A stretch of 64,000 nucleotides of DNA from Sphingorhabdus sp. SMR4y (GCF_002218195.1 NZ_CP022336.1:3343001-3407000); one strand, 5' to 3'. Shown: positions 46,371-56,303, numbered from the stretch's first letter. Notes: generated from the sequence alone by a model not told the origin. Numbers and translations are program-made.

Positions 46371-46407
46371 GAAAAGGCCGCCGGGAATATTCCGAGCGGC
46401 CTTTCTT
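46371..46407. terminator. Bidirectional terminator between rpoZ and ftsH
   Basis: AAAGGCCGC pairs with GCGGCCTTT, with an inner pairing of CGG and CCG around GAATATT. A-rich and T-rich flanks on either side fit termination of both convergent transcripts. Confidence 0.88.
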
Positions 46408-46436
46408 GTATTGGGTGATCTTTACCGGATCGCGTG

Positions 46437-48389
46437 TCAGGCACCCTGCGGTTTGGGATCGCCGAACGGGCCTTTTTTCTTCCGTCCCGCTTTCGGAATG
46501 GACGTGCCAACCGTCGGTGCCGCTGCCGGTTTCACCACACCGCCATCGGGGCGCTCGAACTTGCCGGTCTTGACCAGCTCGTCAATTTCCTCGCCGGACA
46601 GGGTCTCATATTCGAGCAACGCATTGGCCAGAGCGTGAAGCTGATCCTCATGATCGGTCAGCAGCTGCTTCGCCCGGTCATAACTGTCGTCGATCAGCTT
46701 GCGGATTTCCAGATCGATCTTCTTGGCCGTCTCGTCCGACATGTGGACGCGCTGCGACTGCGAGTAGCCAAGGAAGGTCTCGCCCTGTTCCTCTTCATAT
46801 TGCAGCGGTCCCATCAGATCCGACATGCCCCATTGGGTGACCATGTCGCGAGCCAGTTTCGTCGCATATTGGATATCGCCGGAGGCGCCGGAAGATACCT
46901 TGTCATAGCCGAAGATGATTTCCTCGGCGACGCGACCGCCCATGGAGACCGCCAGATTGGCGTGCATCTTGTCGCGGTGGTAGCTGTAATTGTCCCGTTC
47001 GGGCAGACGCATCACCATGCCGAGCGCGCGGCCGCGGGGGATGATGGTCGCCTTGTGGATCGGATCGGACGCCGGTTCGTGCACCGACACGATAGCGTGG
47101 CCCGCTTCATGATAGGCGGTCATCTTCTTCTCGTCATCGGTCATCACCATGGACTTGCGCTCGGTGCCCATCATGACCTTGTCCTTGGCATCCTCGAACT
47201 CGCTCATCGCGACCATGCGTTTGCCACGGCGAGCCGCCATCAGCGCCGCTTCGTTGACGAGATTGGCGAGATCGGCGCCGGAGAAGCCCGGGGTACCGCG
47301 GGCGATGGTGCGCGCGTCAACATCCGGTGCCAGCGGCACTTTCTTCATGTGGACAGCGAGAATCTTCTCGCGACCTTCGATATCGGGACGCGGCACGACC
47401 ACCTGGCGATCGAAACGGCCGGGACGCAGTAGGGCAGGGTCCAGCACGTCTGGGCGGTTGGTCGCGGCGATGATGATGATGCCTTCATTGGCTTCAAAAC
47501 CGTCCATCTCGACCAGCAACTGGTTCAGCGTCTGCTCGCGCTCGTCATTGCCGTTGCCGAGACCGGCACCGCGATGGCGACCGACGGCATCGATTTCGTC
47601 GATAAAGACGATACACGGCGCGTTTTTCTTGGCCTGTTCGAACATGTCGCGGACACGGCTGGCGCCGACGCCGACGAACATTTCGACAAAATCCGAGCCG
47701 GAGATGGAGAAGAACGGCACGCCTGCTTCGCCCGCAATGGCGCGGGCCAGCAAGGTTTTACCGGTACCGGGCGAACCGACCAGCAGCGCGCCCTTTGGAA
47801 TCTGGCCTCCCAGCTTGGCAAAGCGCCCGGGATTTTTCAGAAATTCGACGATTTCTTCCAGTTCCTCGCGCGCTTCATCGATACCGGCGACATCGGCAAA
47901 GGTTACCTTGCCCTGTTTTTCGGTCAGCAGCTTGGCCTTGGACTTGCCGAAGCCCATCGCGCCCGACCCGCTGCCCTTCTGCATCTGGCGCAGCACGAAG
48001 AAAGCGATGCCGAGGATCAGCAGGAAGGGAAGCGACTGGACCAGAATGATCTGCCAGATGCTGGCCTGTTCCTGTGCCTTGCCGCTGTAATCAACACCTT
48101 TTTCATCGAGCAGCGTTACCAGTGAAGGGTCGCTGCCGACGGGGGTGGTGGTAAACATGTCGCCATTAGTCAGCTCACCGGTGATCTTGTCCGGCGCGAT
48201 GGCCACGCTTTTCACGCTGCCTTCCTCAACCTTGTTGCGGAAGGAGGAATAGCTGATGCCAGTTGCGCCCTCGCTGGAGGCGCCCGCTCCGAACATCGAG
48301 ACGGTGAGCAGAAGCGCGATGATGACGCCGGCCCAGATGAACATGCTTTTCATCCAGGGGTTGTCTTTGGGATCCTGTTCGTCATTCAT
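46437..48389 (-). CDS. ftsH: ATP-dependent zinc metalloprotease FtsH
   Basis: A 650-residue membrane-anchored protease. Two transmembrane helices (about 15-35 and 115-135) flank a periplasmic domain, followed by an AAA domain (Walker A GSPGTGKT, Walker [39 protein letters not shown]) and the zinc site HEAGH. It degrades unneeded membrane proteins and short-lived regulators. The Walker A second residue is Ser instead of the more usual Pro, a tolerated position. The ATG at 48389 fits the family N-terminus. It is the third gene of cpoB-tilS-ftsH. Confidence 0.98.
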   Translation of the reverse strand: MNDEQDPKDNPWMKSMFIWAGVIIALLLTVSMFGAGASSEGATGISYSSFRNKVEEGSVKSVAIAPDKITGELTNGDMFTTTPVGSDPSLVTLLDEKGVDYSGKAQEQASIWQIILVQSLPFLLILGIAFFVLRQMQKGSGSGAMGFGKSKAKLLTEKQGKVTFADVAGIDEAREELEEIVEFLKNPGRFAKLGGQIPKGALLVGSPGTGKTLLARAIAGEAGVPFFSISGSDFVEMFVGVGASRVRDMFEQAKKNAPCIVFIDEIDAVGRHRGAGLGNGNDEREQTLNQLLVEMDGFEANEGIIIIAATNRPDVLDPALLRPGRFDRQVVVPRPDIEGREKILAVHMKKVPLAPDVDARTIARGTPGFSGADLANLVNEAALMAARRGKRMVAMSEFEDAKDKVMMGTERKSMVMTDDEKKMTAYHEAGHAIVSVHEPASDPIHKATIIPRGRALGMVMRLPERDNYSYHRDKMHANLAVSMGGRVAEEIIFGYDKVSSGASGDIQYATKLARDMVTQWGMSDLMGPLQYEEEQGETFLGYSQSQRVHMSDETAKKIDLEIRKLIDDSYDRAKQLLTDHEDQLHALANALLEYETLSGEEIDELVKTGKFERPDGGVVKPAAAPTVGTSIPKAGRKKKGPFGDPKPQGA

Positions 48390-48555
48390 TGCGTATTGTG
48401 TCCTGTAATCATTGTTGCAGCGGATGAACGGCATCACGCCGCAATATATCTATGGTTCCAAGATAGTCCTTTTGCTGCGGATGACAATAAGTAGGCCAAT
48501 GTTTTTACCGATCAGTGTGATCGGAGTGGCCCGCATTCGGCGCCGCTCCGGACGA

Positions 48556-49509
48556 TCAGCTGCTCCGGCGCTTTGGCGCTGGCTGAAAGCGCCAAGCAAC
48601 GCCGCCCCGGCATAATATGTTGCCCAGGGTGACGGTTTCGCCCTTTTCCAGCGCCAGGATCGTCTGGTCGATCTGGCTGCCGCGGGGGGACAGGGCGGGA
48701 TCACAGACGTGCAGGCATTGCAGCAGCAACCGCCGCTGGATCTCGTGCGGAAAGCGGGTGTCAGACAGGGTGCAACCGGTGTCGGTGATTGTGACATGTT
48801 CGTCCGCGAGGCGCTGCACCGTCCATTCGATCGCCTCGCGGGCAGCGCCCAGTGCGCTTGCACTCTGGCTGGCGAGACTGGTGTCGAAACCGTGCAGATC
48901 CTGAAGAGCATTGCGTACCCGCACCCGGTCGAAACCCTGATCGCGATTGGAAGGGTCGTCGACCGCCTTCAGGCCATGGTCGTCGACATGGGAAATCAGT
49001 TCCGACTTCTGGAAATGGAGCAGGGGGCGAATGATATGAGACCGTTTTTCCCTGATCCCGGACAGGCCGTCGATGCCGCTGCCGCGCAGGATTCGCATGA
49101 TCATGGTTTCCAGCTGGTCATCGGCATGATGGGCGGTCGCAAGCCATTGGATATGCTGGTCCTTCATCCAGTCGTGGAGCAATCCGTAACGAGCGCGCCG
49201 AGCCGCGCTCTGGATGCTGCCACGAATCGGAACGACCGGTCGCAAAATTTCGTGCGGAATGTCGCGTTCGCGACAGACGGATGCGACAAATTCCGCCTCT
49301 TCGCGCCCGGCGGGGCGCAGGCCGTGATCGACGGTTGCTGCGGCGATCCTGCCGGGGCAGGCCTGTAACGCGAGCAGCAACAGGGCGAGACTGTCGGGAC
49401 CGCCGGAAACCGCCAGGGCCAGTTTCTGGTCACTGGATGAAAATTCCGGCAGCAGCCGGTCCATCGCCTCGGCAAAACGGTTTTCCAGCGAGGCGGCGGT
49501 GTCGGCCAT
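48556..49509 (-). CDS. tilS: tRNA(Ile)-lysidine synthase TilS
   Basis: A 317-residue N-type ATP pyrophosphatase that modifies the wobble C of tRNA-Ile(CAU) to lysidine. The PP-loop is LAVSGGPDSLALLLLAL, followed by VDHGLRPAGREEAEFV and ATAHHADDQLETMIMRILRG. It has the short C-terminal region of the alphaproteobacterial type. It starts 3 bases after the cpoB stop and runs into ftsH with a 166-base gap. Confidence 0.95.
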   Translation of the reverse strand: MADTAASLENRFAEAMDRLLPEFSSSDQKLALAVSGGPDSLALLLLALQACPGRIAAATVDHGLRPAGREEAEFVASVCRERDIPHEILRPVVPIRGSIQSAARRARYGLLHDWMKDQHIQWLATAHHADDQLETMIMRILRGSGIDGLSGIREKRSHIIRPLLHFQKSELISHVDDHGLKAVDDPSNRDQGFDRVRVRNALQDLHGFDTSLASQSASALGAAREAIEWTVQRLADEHVTITDTGCTLSDTRFPHEIQRRLLLQCLHVCDPALSPRGSQIDQTILALEKGETVTLGNILCRGGVAWRFQPAPKRRSS

Positions 49510-49512
49510 GCT

Positions 49513-50379
49513 CTACTTGCAGTCGGCGGCGGCCTTGCCCGATGTCACCCGAGCGGCAAGCCGGCCATTGGCAACCTCGGGATAGACATCCTCCATCTCC
49601 GCCAATACGCGGCAGGCATCAGCCTTTTTTTCCAGTTGTACCAGCGCGGTGCTCAGGAAATAGAGACTGTCCGGAGCACGTTCTCCGCGTGGTCTTTTCT
49701 GATAATTTTCATAGAGGGCAACCGAAGCCAGCGCCGGCTTGTTATCGTCGAGATAGGCGCGTCCGAGCAAGTTCTGGGCAAAACTCGCGCGGCGGTGGCC
49801 GGGATGATCCTCGACCGTTTTCTTCAACTGCGTCTGTGCTTCCGGATAGAATTTTGCGTCCCATAGACGATAGCCGTAGATATAGGAATCTTCGGCGGCA
49901 TCGCCGGTGTCTGGCATGACAATCGCGGCGACCGCAACGACCCGTTCGGGATCAGGCGCGGCCTCGGCTGCCGGAGCCGGCGCAGTTTTGGGTGCAGATC
50001 CGCTAGTGCTGGTCGCTGGCTGACTCGACGCCGGTGCAGCGGCAGCCGCCATCTGGTCCTCGATTTTCTTCAGGCGAAAGCCGTTTTCCTCGACCTGGCC
50101 GGTGAGATTGGCCAGACTGGCCTCGAGCGCATCCACCCGGGCGATCAGGTCGCTGACGGCCGAAGATGTGACCGCTGCAGCAGGGGTCGCCGGACCAGTT
50201 TCCGCGGTAATTTCCGGCTCGAAATAGCGGGTGGAGCCGCCGGGGAAGACCTTGCGCTGAACCGCACGCATTTCCTGTTCGAGCCGGTCCACGCGCTTGT
50301 CTACACCAGCGCTCTGCGCCGATAGAGGCGTGCTGGCAAGCAAGCCGGTGAGCAGAATTGTGATACCGATTGTTTTCAT
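49513..50379 (-). CDS. cpoB: Tol-Pal coordinator CpoB/YbgF
   Basis: A 288-residue periplasmic protein. A signal peptide (ITILLTGLLASTPLSA) is followed by an N-terminal coiled coil (VDKRVDRLEQEMRAVQRKVF), a Pro/Ala/Ser-rich linker, and C-terminal tetratricopeptide repeats (YIYGYRLWDAKFYPEAQTQL, ASFAQNLLGRAYLDDNKPA). CpoB links peptidoglycan synthesis and Tol-Pal constriction. In many proteobacteria cpoB follows pal; here it is about 29 kb away next to tilS. The ATG at 50379 has GGAGG upstream. Confidence 0.93.
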   Translation of the reverse strand: MKTIGITILLTGLLASTPLSAQSAGVDKRVDRLEQEMRAVQRKVFPGGSTRYFEPEITAETGPATPAAAVTSSAVSDLIARVDALEASLANLTGQVEENGFRLKKIEDQMAAAAAPASSQPATSTSGSAPKTAPAPAAEAAPDPERVVAVAAIVMPDTGDAAEDSYIYGYRLWDAKFYPEAQTQLKKTVEDHPGHRRASFAQNLLGRAYLDDNKPALASVALYENYQKRPRGERAPDSLYFLSTALVQLEKKADACRVLAEMEDVYPEVANGRLAARVTSGKAAADCK

Positions 50380-50499
50380 CGAGGCCTCCGCTAATTGCGC
50401 GCACATTAACCATATACTACGCTGAAAAGTAAATAATATTATGTCGGGAGCCGGACCGGGTCCGACCGCGTGCCGCTATCGTGACGGCCCCTGCTGTCC

Positions 50500-51336
50500 T
50501 TATTCAGACGGCGCGTCGGCGTCCGGGTCGCTGGTTGTTTCCCGTGCCAGCAAGGCCGCCGCGCTGACCCCGACATCCTTTATCGTCCGCTCGGCGCTGC
50601 CCAGTTGCGGAACAACCTGTCCATCGATGGTAACGGTCAGGGCTGCAGGGCGTCCGGTCAGAATCTGCGGGTCGTCGGCATCGGTCGGGACCGTGAAGGT
50701 TTCGCCCGCCTCCATTTCGTCCTCGAACAGACGCTCGCCCTCCGCGTCGTAGATTTTCATCCAGACCGGTTCGGTCGCAGTCAGCACAACCGTGCCCTGA
50801 CTCGACGGGCCGGGATTGCCATCCGTGACAGTCTGGCCACTGGCCGCCGGCAGCGTGTTTTCGGCCGGTGCCGTGGTGTCGCTTTCCGCAACCTGTTCCA
50901 GATCGCCGGGATTGAGAATCAAGGTGCGCCAGACGAGATAGCCGATCAGCACCAGCGCGCCTATGCCCGCGGCTGTCCATGCCAGATAACGGGGCGGAAT
51001 GCTCGACGGGTTGGCCGGCGCATATCCGCTCACTTCCGGCTGATAGGCACCATGACCTTGTTCATCCATTTCCGCGCGCAACTGGCTGCCGATGGTCGCA
51101 TCCACCAGACCGACTGTCCGGGCGTAGGATTTTGCGAAACCGATTGCATAGGTGCGTCCGGGCAGTGCCTCGAAGTCACCGCTTTCTATCGATTCAAGAT
51201 GACGTAGCGGAATGCGGGTTTTCTTGGCGATATCGTCCAGCGAAAGATTCTTCTGTTCCCGCGCGCGGCGTAACAATTCGCCAGTGCTGTGCAAGTGCAG
51301 CTCGGCATTTTCTTCGTCATTGGTTTCTTCGGCCAC
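50500..51336 (-). CDS. RodZ-like helix-turn-helix membrane protein
   Basis: A 278-residue protein. The cytoplasmic HTH_25 domain (STGELLRRAREQKNLSLDDI, then KTRIPLRHLESIESGDFEAL, FAKSYARTVGL) is followed by one transmembrane segment (AWTAAGIGALVLIGYLVWRT) and a periplasmic beta-rich DUF4115-type domain (VVLTATEPVWMKIYDAEGER). This is the RodZ architecture, which links MreB to cell-shape control. The start is a GTG at 51336 with AAGGAG seven bases upstream; the frame extends further without homology. Confidence 0.88.
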   Translation of the reverse strand: MAEETNDEENAELHLHSTGELLRRAREQKNLSLDDIAKKTRIPLRHLESIESGDFEALPGRTYAIGFAKSYARTVGLVDATIGSQLRAEMDEQGHGAYQPEVSGYAPANPSSIPPRYLAWTAAGIGALVLIGYLVWRTLILNPGDLEQVAESDTTAPAENTLPAASGQTVTDGNPGPSSQGTVVLTATEPVWMKIYDAEGERLFEDEMEAGETFTVPTDADDPQILTGRPAALTVTIDGQVVPQLGSAERTIKDVGVSAAALLARETTSDPDADAPSE

Positions 51337-51507
51337 TAAAAACTCCTTTGGCCGGATCAATTTGCGACCCTTTTCGCATATCCCGGATATGCGGAGAAAA
51401 AAGCCAGTTTGGGCGGCAAAAGTCAATGACTATCATGTGTTAGTCGCTGGATTTTACCTTTTATATTATCTGCAAGGCAAGTCGCCGATGGGTCCCCGGA
51501 AATACCG

Positions 51508-53790
51508 TCAGTCCAGATCGACGTTGTGCTGGTTCGCCCATTGCTCAAGACGCAGTCGCGGCTCGGCTGGCGCTTCCCGCAAAATTGCTTCCATCTCCGA
51601 TCCGGCCTGACCGAGATCGAGCGAACGGACCATAGCCTTGATCGGACCCACCGACGCGGGCGTGATCGACAGGTTGCGGATGCCCAGGCCCATGAGCGCC
51701 AGGGCATCGAGCGGGCGGCCACCCATTTCTCCGCATATCGCGAGCGGGATATCATGGCGCGCAGCATTGTCCGAGACACGGCGCAGGAACCGGAGAATGG
51801 CCGGGCTCATCCAGTCGAACCGTTCGGCCAGCTTGGGATTGCTGCGGTCTGCGGCAAACAGAAACTGAGTCAGATCATTGGTGCCGATTGACAGAAAATC
51901 GAGCCGATCCGCCATCAAATCTATGCATTCGGCCAGCGCGGGAACTTCAAGCATCGCGCCATAACGGATCTGCGTCGGCAAGCGCTTTTTCTGGCTTTGC
52001 AAATAGCTCCGCTGGTTTTCGAATACCGCGCGGGCCTCGTCAAATTCCCATGGCTCTGCAATCATCGGGAACATGACGTTCAGTTTCCGTCCCGCAGCCG
52101 CCTCGATCAGGGCGCGCGCCTGAACCTTCATCAGCGCGTCCCGTTCAAGACCGATACGAATGGCCCGCCAGCCCATTGCCGGATTGTCTTCCTTGATCTC
52201 GCTGGCCTTGAAATAGGGCAGGGGCTTGTCACCACCGATATCGACGGTGCGGAATATGACCGGCTTGTCACCGGCGGCATCCAGCACATCGCGGTAAAAG
52301 CGGGTCTGCCCAGCGCGGCCGGGCATGGTTGCCGCGACCAGAAACTGGAATTCGGTCCGGAACAGACCGATGCCGTCGGCTCCGGTCAGATTGAGCAAGG
52401 CCAGGTCGTCCCGCAGGCCGGCGTTGATATTGAGTGTGATCCGGACGCCGTCCCTGGTCACCGCTTCCTTGTCGCGGAGTTCGGAATAGGCGGCGCGTTT
52501 CTTCTGGCTCAGTTCCAGTTGCGCTTCAAACGCCTCCTCCATCGAGGGGCTGGGCCGGACGAACACGGTCTTCTCATCGACATTGAGCAGCAGCGGGTCA
52601 TCTTCCCGGACGACCTGCCGGATATTCTTGACCTGGCCGAGGATCGGAATGCCCATCGCGCGGGCGATGATCGTGACATGCGCGGTCAGCGAACCTTCCT
52701 CAAGAATAACGCCCTTCAGCTTGCGCCGGTCATATTCGAGCAATTCCGCCGGCCCGAGGTTGCGGGCGATCAATATCGTATCCTGCCGCAAGCCCATTTT
52801 GGCGGCGGTCCCCAATTGTCCCGAAACCGTGCGTAACAGACGGTTGGCGAGATCTTCGAGATCATGCATGCGCTCGGCCAGCAACGGATCGTCGATCTGC
52901 CGCATCCGCATGCGCGTATGCTGCTGCACACGTTCAATCGCTGCTTCGGCGGTCAGGCCGCTGTCGATCGCTTCGTTGATGCGCCGGCTCCAGCCCTCGT
53001 CATAGGCGAACATCTTGTAGGTCTCGAGCACCTCTTCATGTTCGCCACCCACGCCGAATTCGGCCTGGCTGGTCATCTGGTCGATCTGGTCGCGCATCTT
53101 GTCGAAGGCGGAATAGACACGGTGCCGCTCCGCCTCGATATCTTCCGCCACCGTATGTTCGATCTTGACCCGGGGCTGATGGAATACCGCATGGCCACGG
53201 GCTTTGCCCTTGACCAGTTGCAAACCGCTCAGGCGATTGGCGCCGACATCGAGCGTGACCGTTTCGTCCGCGAAATTGTCATCGACCAGTTCGGCGCTAA
53301 TGATCAGTTCGGACAGGACCATTGCTGCCGTCTGAAAGGCTTCGATCTCGACTTCGGAATAGCGGCGGGGTTCGACATGCTGGGCGCACAGCACACCAAT
53401 AGATTGCTGGTTGCGGATAATCGGCACGCCGGCAAAGCTGTGGAATTTTTCTTCACCGGTTTCCGGCCGGTACTGGAAGTCGGGATGGCTCGCCGCCTCG
53501 TCGAGATTGAGCGTTTCGACATTCTTGGCGATATAGCCGGTCAGGCCTTCGCCCATCGCGAGTTTCGTGACATGAACGGCTTCCGCGTTCAGCCCGCGGG
53601 TTGCGTAAAGCTCCAGCAGGCCGTCGCGGCGCAAATAGATTGAACAGACCTCGCTGCTCACCGCCTCGGCTATAGTCTCGACAACCTGGTTGAGCTTCGC
53701 TTGCGCATTGCCGCGCGACGCCATGATCGACCGGAGGCCGGTCAGGATATTGCGTGCGGTCTTGGTACTGGAGGGATCGGTTGCGGGCAT
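51508..53790 (-). CDS. ptsP: Phosphoenolpyruvate-protein phosphotransferase PtsP (EI-Ntr)
   Basis: A 760-residue protein: an N-terminal GAF domain (about 15-160) fused to PTS enzyme I. The EI active-site histidine lies in GSLTAHVTIIARAMGIPIL. The PEP-binding barrel shows GIGLFRTEFQFL, RTVDIGGDKPLPYF and IGTNDLTQFLFAADR, and the C-terminal CGEMGGRP is present. It starts the nitrogen-type phosphotransfer chain (NPr, EIIA-Ntr) that regulates carbon/nitrogen balance; the partners are outside the window. Confidence 0.96.
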   Translation of the reverse strand: MPATDPSSTKTARNILTGLRSIMASRGNAQAKLNQVVETIAEAVSSEVCSIYLRRDGLLELYATRGLNAEAVHVTKLAMGEGLTGYIAKNVETLNLDEAASHPDFQYRPETGEEKFHSFAGVPIIRNQQSIGVLCAQHVEPRRYSEVEIEAFQTAAMVLSELIISAELVDDNFADETVTLDVGANRLSGLQLVKGKARGHAVFHQPRVKIEHTVAEDIEAERHRVYSAFDKMRDQIDQMTSQAEFGVGGEHEEVLETYKMFAYDEGWSRRINEAIDSGLTAEAAIERVQQHTRMRMRQIDDPLLAERMHDLEDLANRLLRTVSGQLGTAAKMGLRQDTILIARNLGPAELLEYDRRKLKGVILEEGSLTAHVTIIARAMGIPILGQVKNIRQVVREDDPLLLNVDEKTVFVRPSPSMEEAFEAQLELSQKKRAAYSELRDKEAVTRDGVRITLNINAGLRDDLALLNLTGADGIGLFRTEFQFLVAATMPGRAGQTRFYRDVLDAAGDKPVIFRTVDIGGDKPLPYFKASEIKEDNPAMGWRAIRIGLERDALMKVQARALIEAAAGRKLNVMFPMIAEPWEFDEARAVFENQRSYLQSQKKRLPTQIRYGAMLEVPALAECIDLMADRLDFLSIGTNDLTQFLFAADRSNPKLAERFDWMSPAILRFLRRVSDNAARHDIPLAICGEMGGRPLDALALMGLGIRNLSITPASVGPIKAMVRSLDLGQAGSEMEAILREAPAEPRLRLEQWANQHNVDLD

Positions 53791-53899
53791 GATCTTCGCC
53801 TAGCAGAAACACCGGATGAGTGCGATGCAGAAAACAGCTCTTCGGCCGGGGCAGAAGATATTTTTCCGGACTGCCCGGATCACCGTCGCCCGATCTTGG

Positions 53900-54052
53900 C
53901 TAGTCCAGCAGTTCCTCTTTCAGTCGGAGCTTTTCTTTTTTCAGATTATGGATTCGAATCGTGTCCGGAAGCGGGCGGGTTTCTTCTTCGTTTATCTTGC
54001 GTTCCAGCGCTTCATGTTTTTCGCGCAATGCCGACATGTGATCCTGAATCAT
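53900..54052 (-). CDS. DUF465 (YdcH-type) small protein, copy 1
   Basis: A 50-residue protein: MIQDHMSALREKHEALERKI, a short acidic turn (NEEETRPLPDTIRI), then HNLKKEKLRLKEELLD. This helix-turn-helix hairpin is the DUF465 pattern. GAGGAG lies seven bases before the ATG. Function is unknown; relatives are small cytoplasmic coiled-coil proteins. It is divergent from a second DUF465 gene, 186 bases apart. Confidence 0.85.
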   Translation of the reverse strand: MIQDHMSALREKHEALERKINEEETRPLPDTIRIHNLKKEKLRLKEELLD

Positions 54053-54238
54053 TAAAGTCTCCTCAAAAATATTGTTTTTTGAAAATGAAAGAGGGTGAAA
54101 GCTTCCTTTCCTTCTGTGCGGGCCGAATTGGCCCCGCCTCCTGCTTCATGGTTTAAATGTCTTGGTTTCGACCTGAACCATGAATAGGGTGAAGATTGCA
54201 AAATTGTGGAATGGGCGCAAGGGGGAGATTGATCCGGA

Positions 54239-54442
54239 ATGGGGATGAGCGATGAAGAGTTGCAAATGCGGCTCGAAATGCTGAAAATCGAGCATCGCGA
54301 TCTCGATGAGGCGATCGCCGCACTGGTGGCGACAGGCAATCCGGATCAATTGCGGACCGCGCGACTCAAGAAAAGAAAATTGCAGTTGCGCGACCGGATA
54401 ATCGTGATCGAAAACCAGCTGATCCCGGATATTATCGCATGA
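54239..54442 (+). CDS. DUF465 (YdcH-type) small protein, copy 2
   Basis: A 67-residue protein with the same two-helix layout: LQMRLEMLKIEHRDLDEAIA, then a Gly/Asn turn and LRTARLKKRKLQLRDRIIVI. GGGGGAGA lies upstream; the start may be ATG at 54239 or ATG at 54245. It is divergent from copy 1. Function is unknown. Confidence 0.83.
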   Translation: MGMSDEELQMRLEMLKIEHRDLDEAIAALVATGNPDQLRTARLKKRKLQLRDRIIVIENQLIPDIIA

Positions 54443-54471
54443 GGCGGCGGTCGCCTGCGGACCTGCTGGCC

Positions 54472-54573
54472 GTTAACCAAAACCATCCACCAGTTAACCT
54501 TGGAGCTTCCCGCGTATCAGTTTGAAACAGACGGCCTGCGGGGCTTCCTGAGCTTTAAAATTAGCTGTTAACC
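54472..54573. promoter_or_regulatory. Three GTTAACC repeats upstream of rcdA, candidate CtrA half-sites
   Basis: GTTAACC occurs at 54472, 54493 and 54567, the first two exactly 21 bases (two helical turns) apart. CtrA of alphaproteobacteria binds TTAA-N7-TTAA(C) and half-sites of the form TTAACC(AT). None of the pairs here has the N7 spacing, so only half-site binding would apply. Confidence 0.4.
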
Positions 54574-54601
54574 GGCTGCGAAAAGTTGCTACGGAGCATG
54601 T

Positions 54602-55057
54602 ATGCCAGATCGAGAATCCCTTTTGACACCGCGATTGATCGATGCACTATATACCGAAGCAATGGTGCTGGCTGACGAATCACGCTCCTATTTTGAATCC
54701 GGGCGTTTTCAGGAAGAGTCCGATCCGGACGACCTTCTGGACGTGTCCTTTTCCTGCGAATCGCTCAAAGTCACGACAAGGCTGATGCATTGCATTGCCT
54801 GGCTTTTGAACCAGAAGGCCCTGCAAAGCGGCGAATTGTCGGAAGGCGAAGCATGGAATCGGGATCGTTCCCTTGGCGAGGCTCCCTTTACCGACAAGGC
54901 GCTGGTAAACCGCTTCCCGGTAGAAGCGCGCCAGATCATCTTGGCCAGCGAGGAGCTGTTCCAGCGCCTGCAGCGCCTCTCGGCCCGTATGGGCGACGAT
55001 AGCGAAGCCGAGTCAGCGGTCCAGGATATGTTCCGCCGAATCCAGAGCAGCTTCTAA
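54602..55057 (+). CDS. rcdA: DUF1465 / RcdA-like regulator of CtrA degradation
   Basis: A 151-residue helical protein. Characteristic segments are LIDALYTEAMVLADESRSYF, VSFSCESLKVTTRLMHCIAW, LLNQKALQSGELS and FPVEARQIILASEELFQRL. The family (DUF1465) includes Caulobacter RcdA, the adaptor that helps ClpXP degrade CtrA and other cell-cycle proteins. The C-terminal disordered tail of Caulobacter RcdA is shorter here. It has its own upstream region with GTTAACC repeats. Confidence 0.85.
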   Translation: MPDRESLLTPRLIDALYTEAMVLADESRSYFESGRFQEESDPDDLLDVSFSCESLKVTTRLMHCIAWLLNQKALQSGELSEGEAWNRDRSLGEAPFTDKALVNRFPVEARQIILASEELFQRLQRLSARMGDDSEAESAVQDMFRRIQSSF

Positions 55058-55072
55058 TCCGGCGCGGTCGGT

Positions 55073-56173
55073 TCAGGCCGCTGCGCCTTCCCGCTCCTTC
55101 AATGTCGGATAGTCGGTATATCCTTCGGGGCCCTGAGTGTACCAGGTCGGGGTGAAGTCGATCGGATTGAGCTGCGCGCCGGTCCTGAACCGCTCGGGCA
55201 GATCGGGATTGGTCATGAAGGTCCGGCCAAAGCTGATCGCATCGGCCTTGTTTTCGGCCAGCGCCTCGGTTGCATTGGCATAAAAATAGTCGCTGTTGAG
55301 GACCAGGGGACCCTTGAATACCGGGCGGATGTCGGGGCTGACCGGTGGCACGTCGGTGTTACCATAGGTGCCATGGGCAGGCGGCTCGCGCAGCTCGAGA
55401 AAGGCGATGCCGATCTGGTCGAGCAATCTGGCCGCAGCGGTAAAGGTTTCTACTGGTGTCGCGTCATCGGCGCCCTGTGAATCGCCATTGGGCGACAGGC
55501 GCACGGCAACCCGGTCGCTGCCCCAGACGTCGACCAGCCGCTGCGTCACTTCGCCGAGCAGGCGGATGCGATTCTCGATCGGCCCGCCATATTCGTCGGT
55601 GCGCAAATTGGTGCCGGAGCGGATGAACTGGTCGATCAGATAGCCGTTCGCGGCATGCAATTGCACGCCGTCAAATCCGGCCTTCTTGGCATTTTCGGCT
55701 GCGTTCTGATAATCGTCGATCAGGCCCGGAATTTCAGAGACTTCCAGCGGACGGGCTTCTTCATAATCCCGTTTGCCCTGGTAGGTGCGGACCTTGCCCG
55801 GGGCGGTCGTGGCGGACGCCGATACCGGCTTCTCGCCATCCAGGAAATCGGGATGGACAATGCGGCCCATGTGCCACAATTGGCAGATGATCTTGCCGCC
55901 GGCCTGGTGGACGCGCTCGACAACCGGCTTCCACGCTTCGGTCTGCGCGTCGTTCCAGATTCCCGGTGCGAAAGGCGTGCCAAGACCCTGCTGGCTGATT
56001 CCGGTGGCCTCGGAAATGATCACGCCTGCGCCGGCGCGCTGACTATAATATTCGCCCATGATTGGCGTGGGGACATAATCCATGGTGGCGCGGCAACGGG
56101 TCAGGGGGGCCATGAACATCCGGTTTGCAGCTTCGATGGCGCCAACGGTGATGGGGTCGAATAAGGTGGTCAA
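55073..56173 (-). CDS. Old yellow enzyme family NADH:flavin oxidoreductase (NemA-like)
   Basis: A 366-residue FMN TIM-barrel. Motifs include MFMAPLTRCRA, GVIISEATGISQQGLG and CQLWHMGRIVHP. The substrate-binding His/Asn pair is in VQLHAANGYLIDQF, followed by SGTNLRTDEYGG and FGRTFMTNPDL. It reduces activated double bonds, nitroesters or N-ethylmaleimide. Start: TTG at 56173 (giving MTTLFDPITVGA, the family N-terminus) with AGGGAA upstream, rather than ATG at 56200 without a Shine-Dalgarno. Confidence 0.92.
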   Translation of the reverse strand: MTTLFDPITVGAIEAANRMFMAPLTRCRATMDYVPTPIMGEYYSQRAGAGVIISEATGISQQGLGTPFAPGIWNDAQTEAWKPVVERVHQAGGKIICQLWHMGRIVHPDFLDGEKPVSASATTAPGKVRTYQGKRDYEEARPLEVSEIPGLIDDYQNAAENAKKAGFDGVQLHAANGYLIDQFIRSGTNLRTDEYGGPIENRIRLLGEVTQRLVDVWGSDRVAVRLSPNGDSQGADDATPVETFTAAARLLDQIGIAFLELREPPAHGTYGNTDVPPVSPDIRPVFKGPLVLNSDYFYANATEALAENKADAISFGRTFMTNPDLPERFRTGAQLNPIDFTPTWYTQGPEGYTDYPTLKEREGAAA

Positions 56174-56303
56174 GATGGAATTCCCTGAAAGAAGAGGCAT
56201 GAATTGTTAATCAGACAGTTAAGAGGCCACGCCGGCAAATGCAATGGTTTGAAACCAAGCAATTTCTGTCTATGTTGATAGGGTTGATTTCAAAGGAACC
56301 TCC

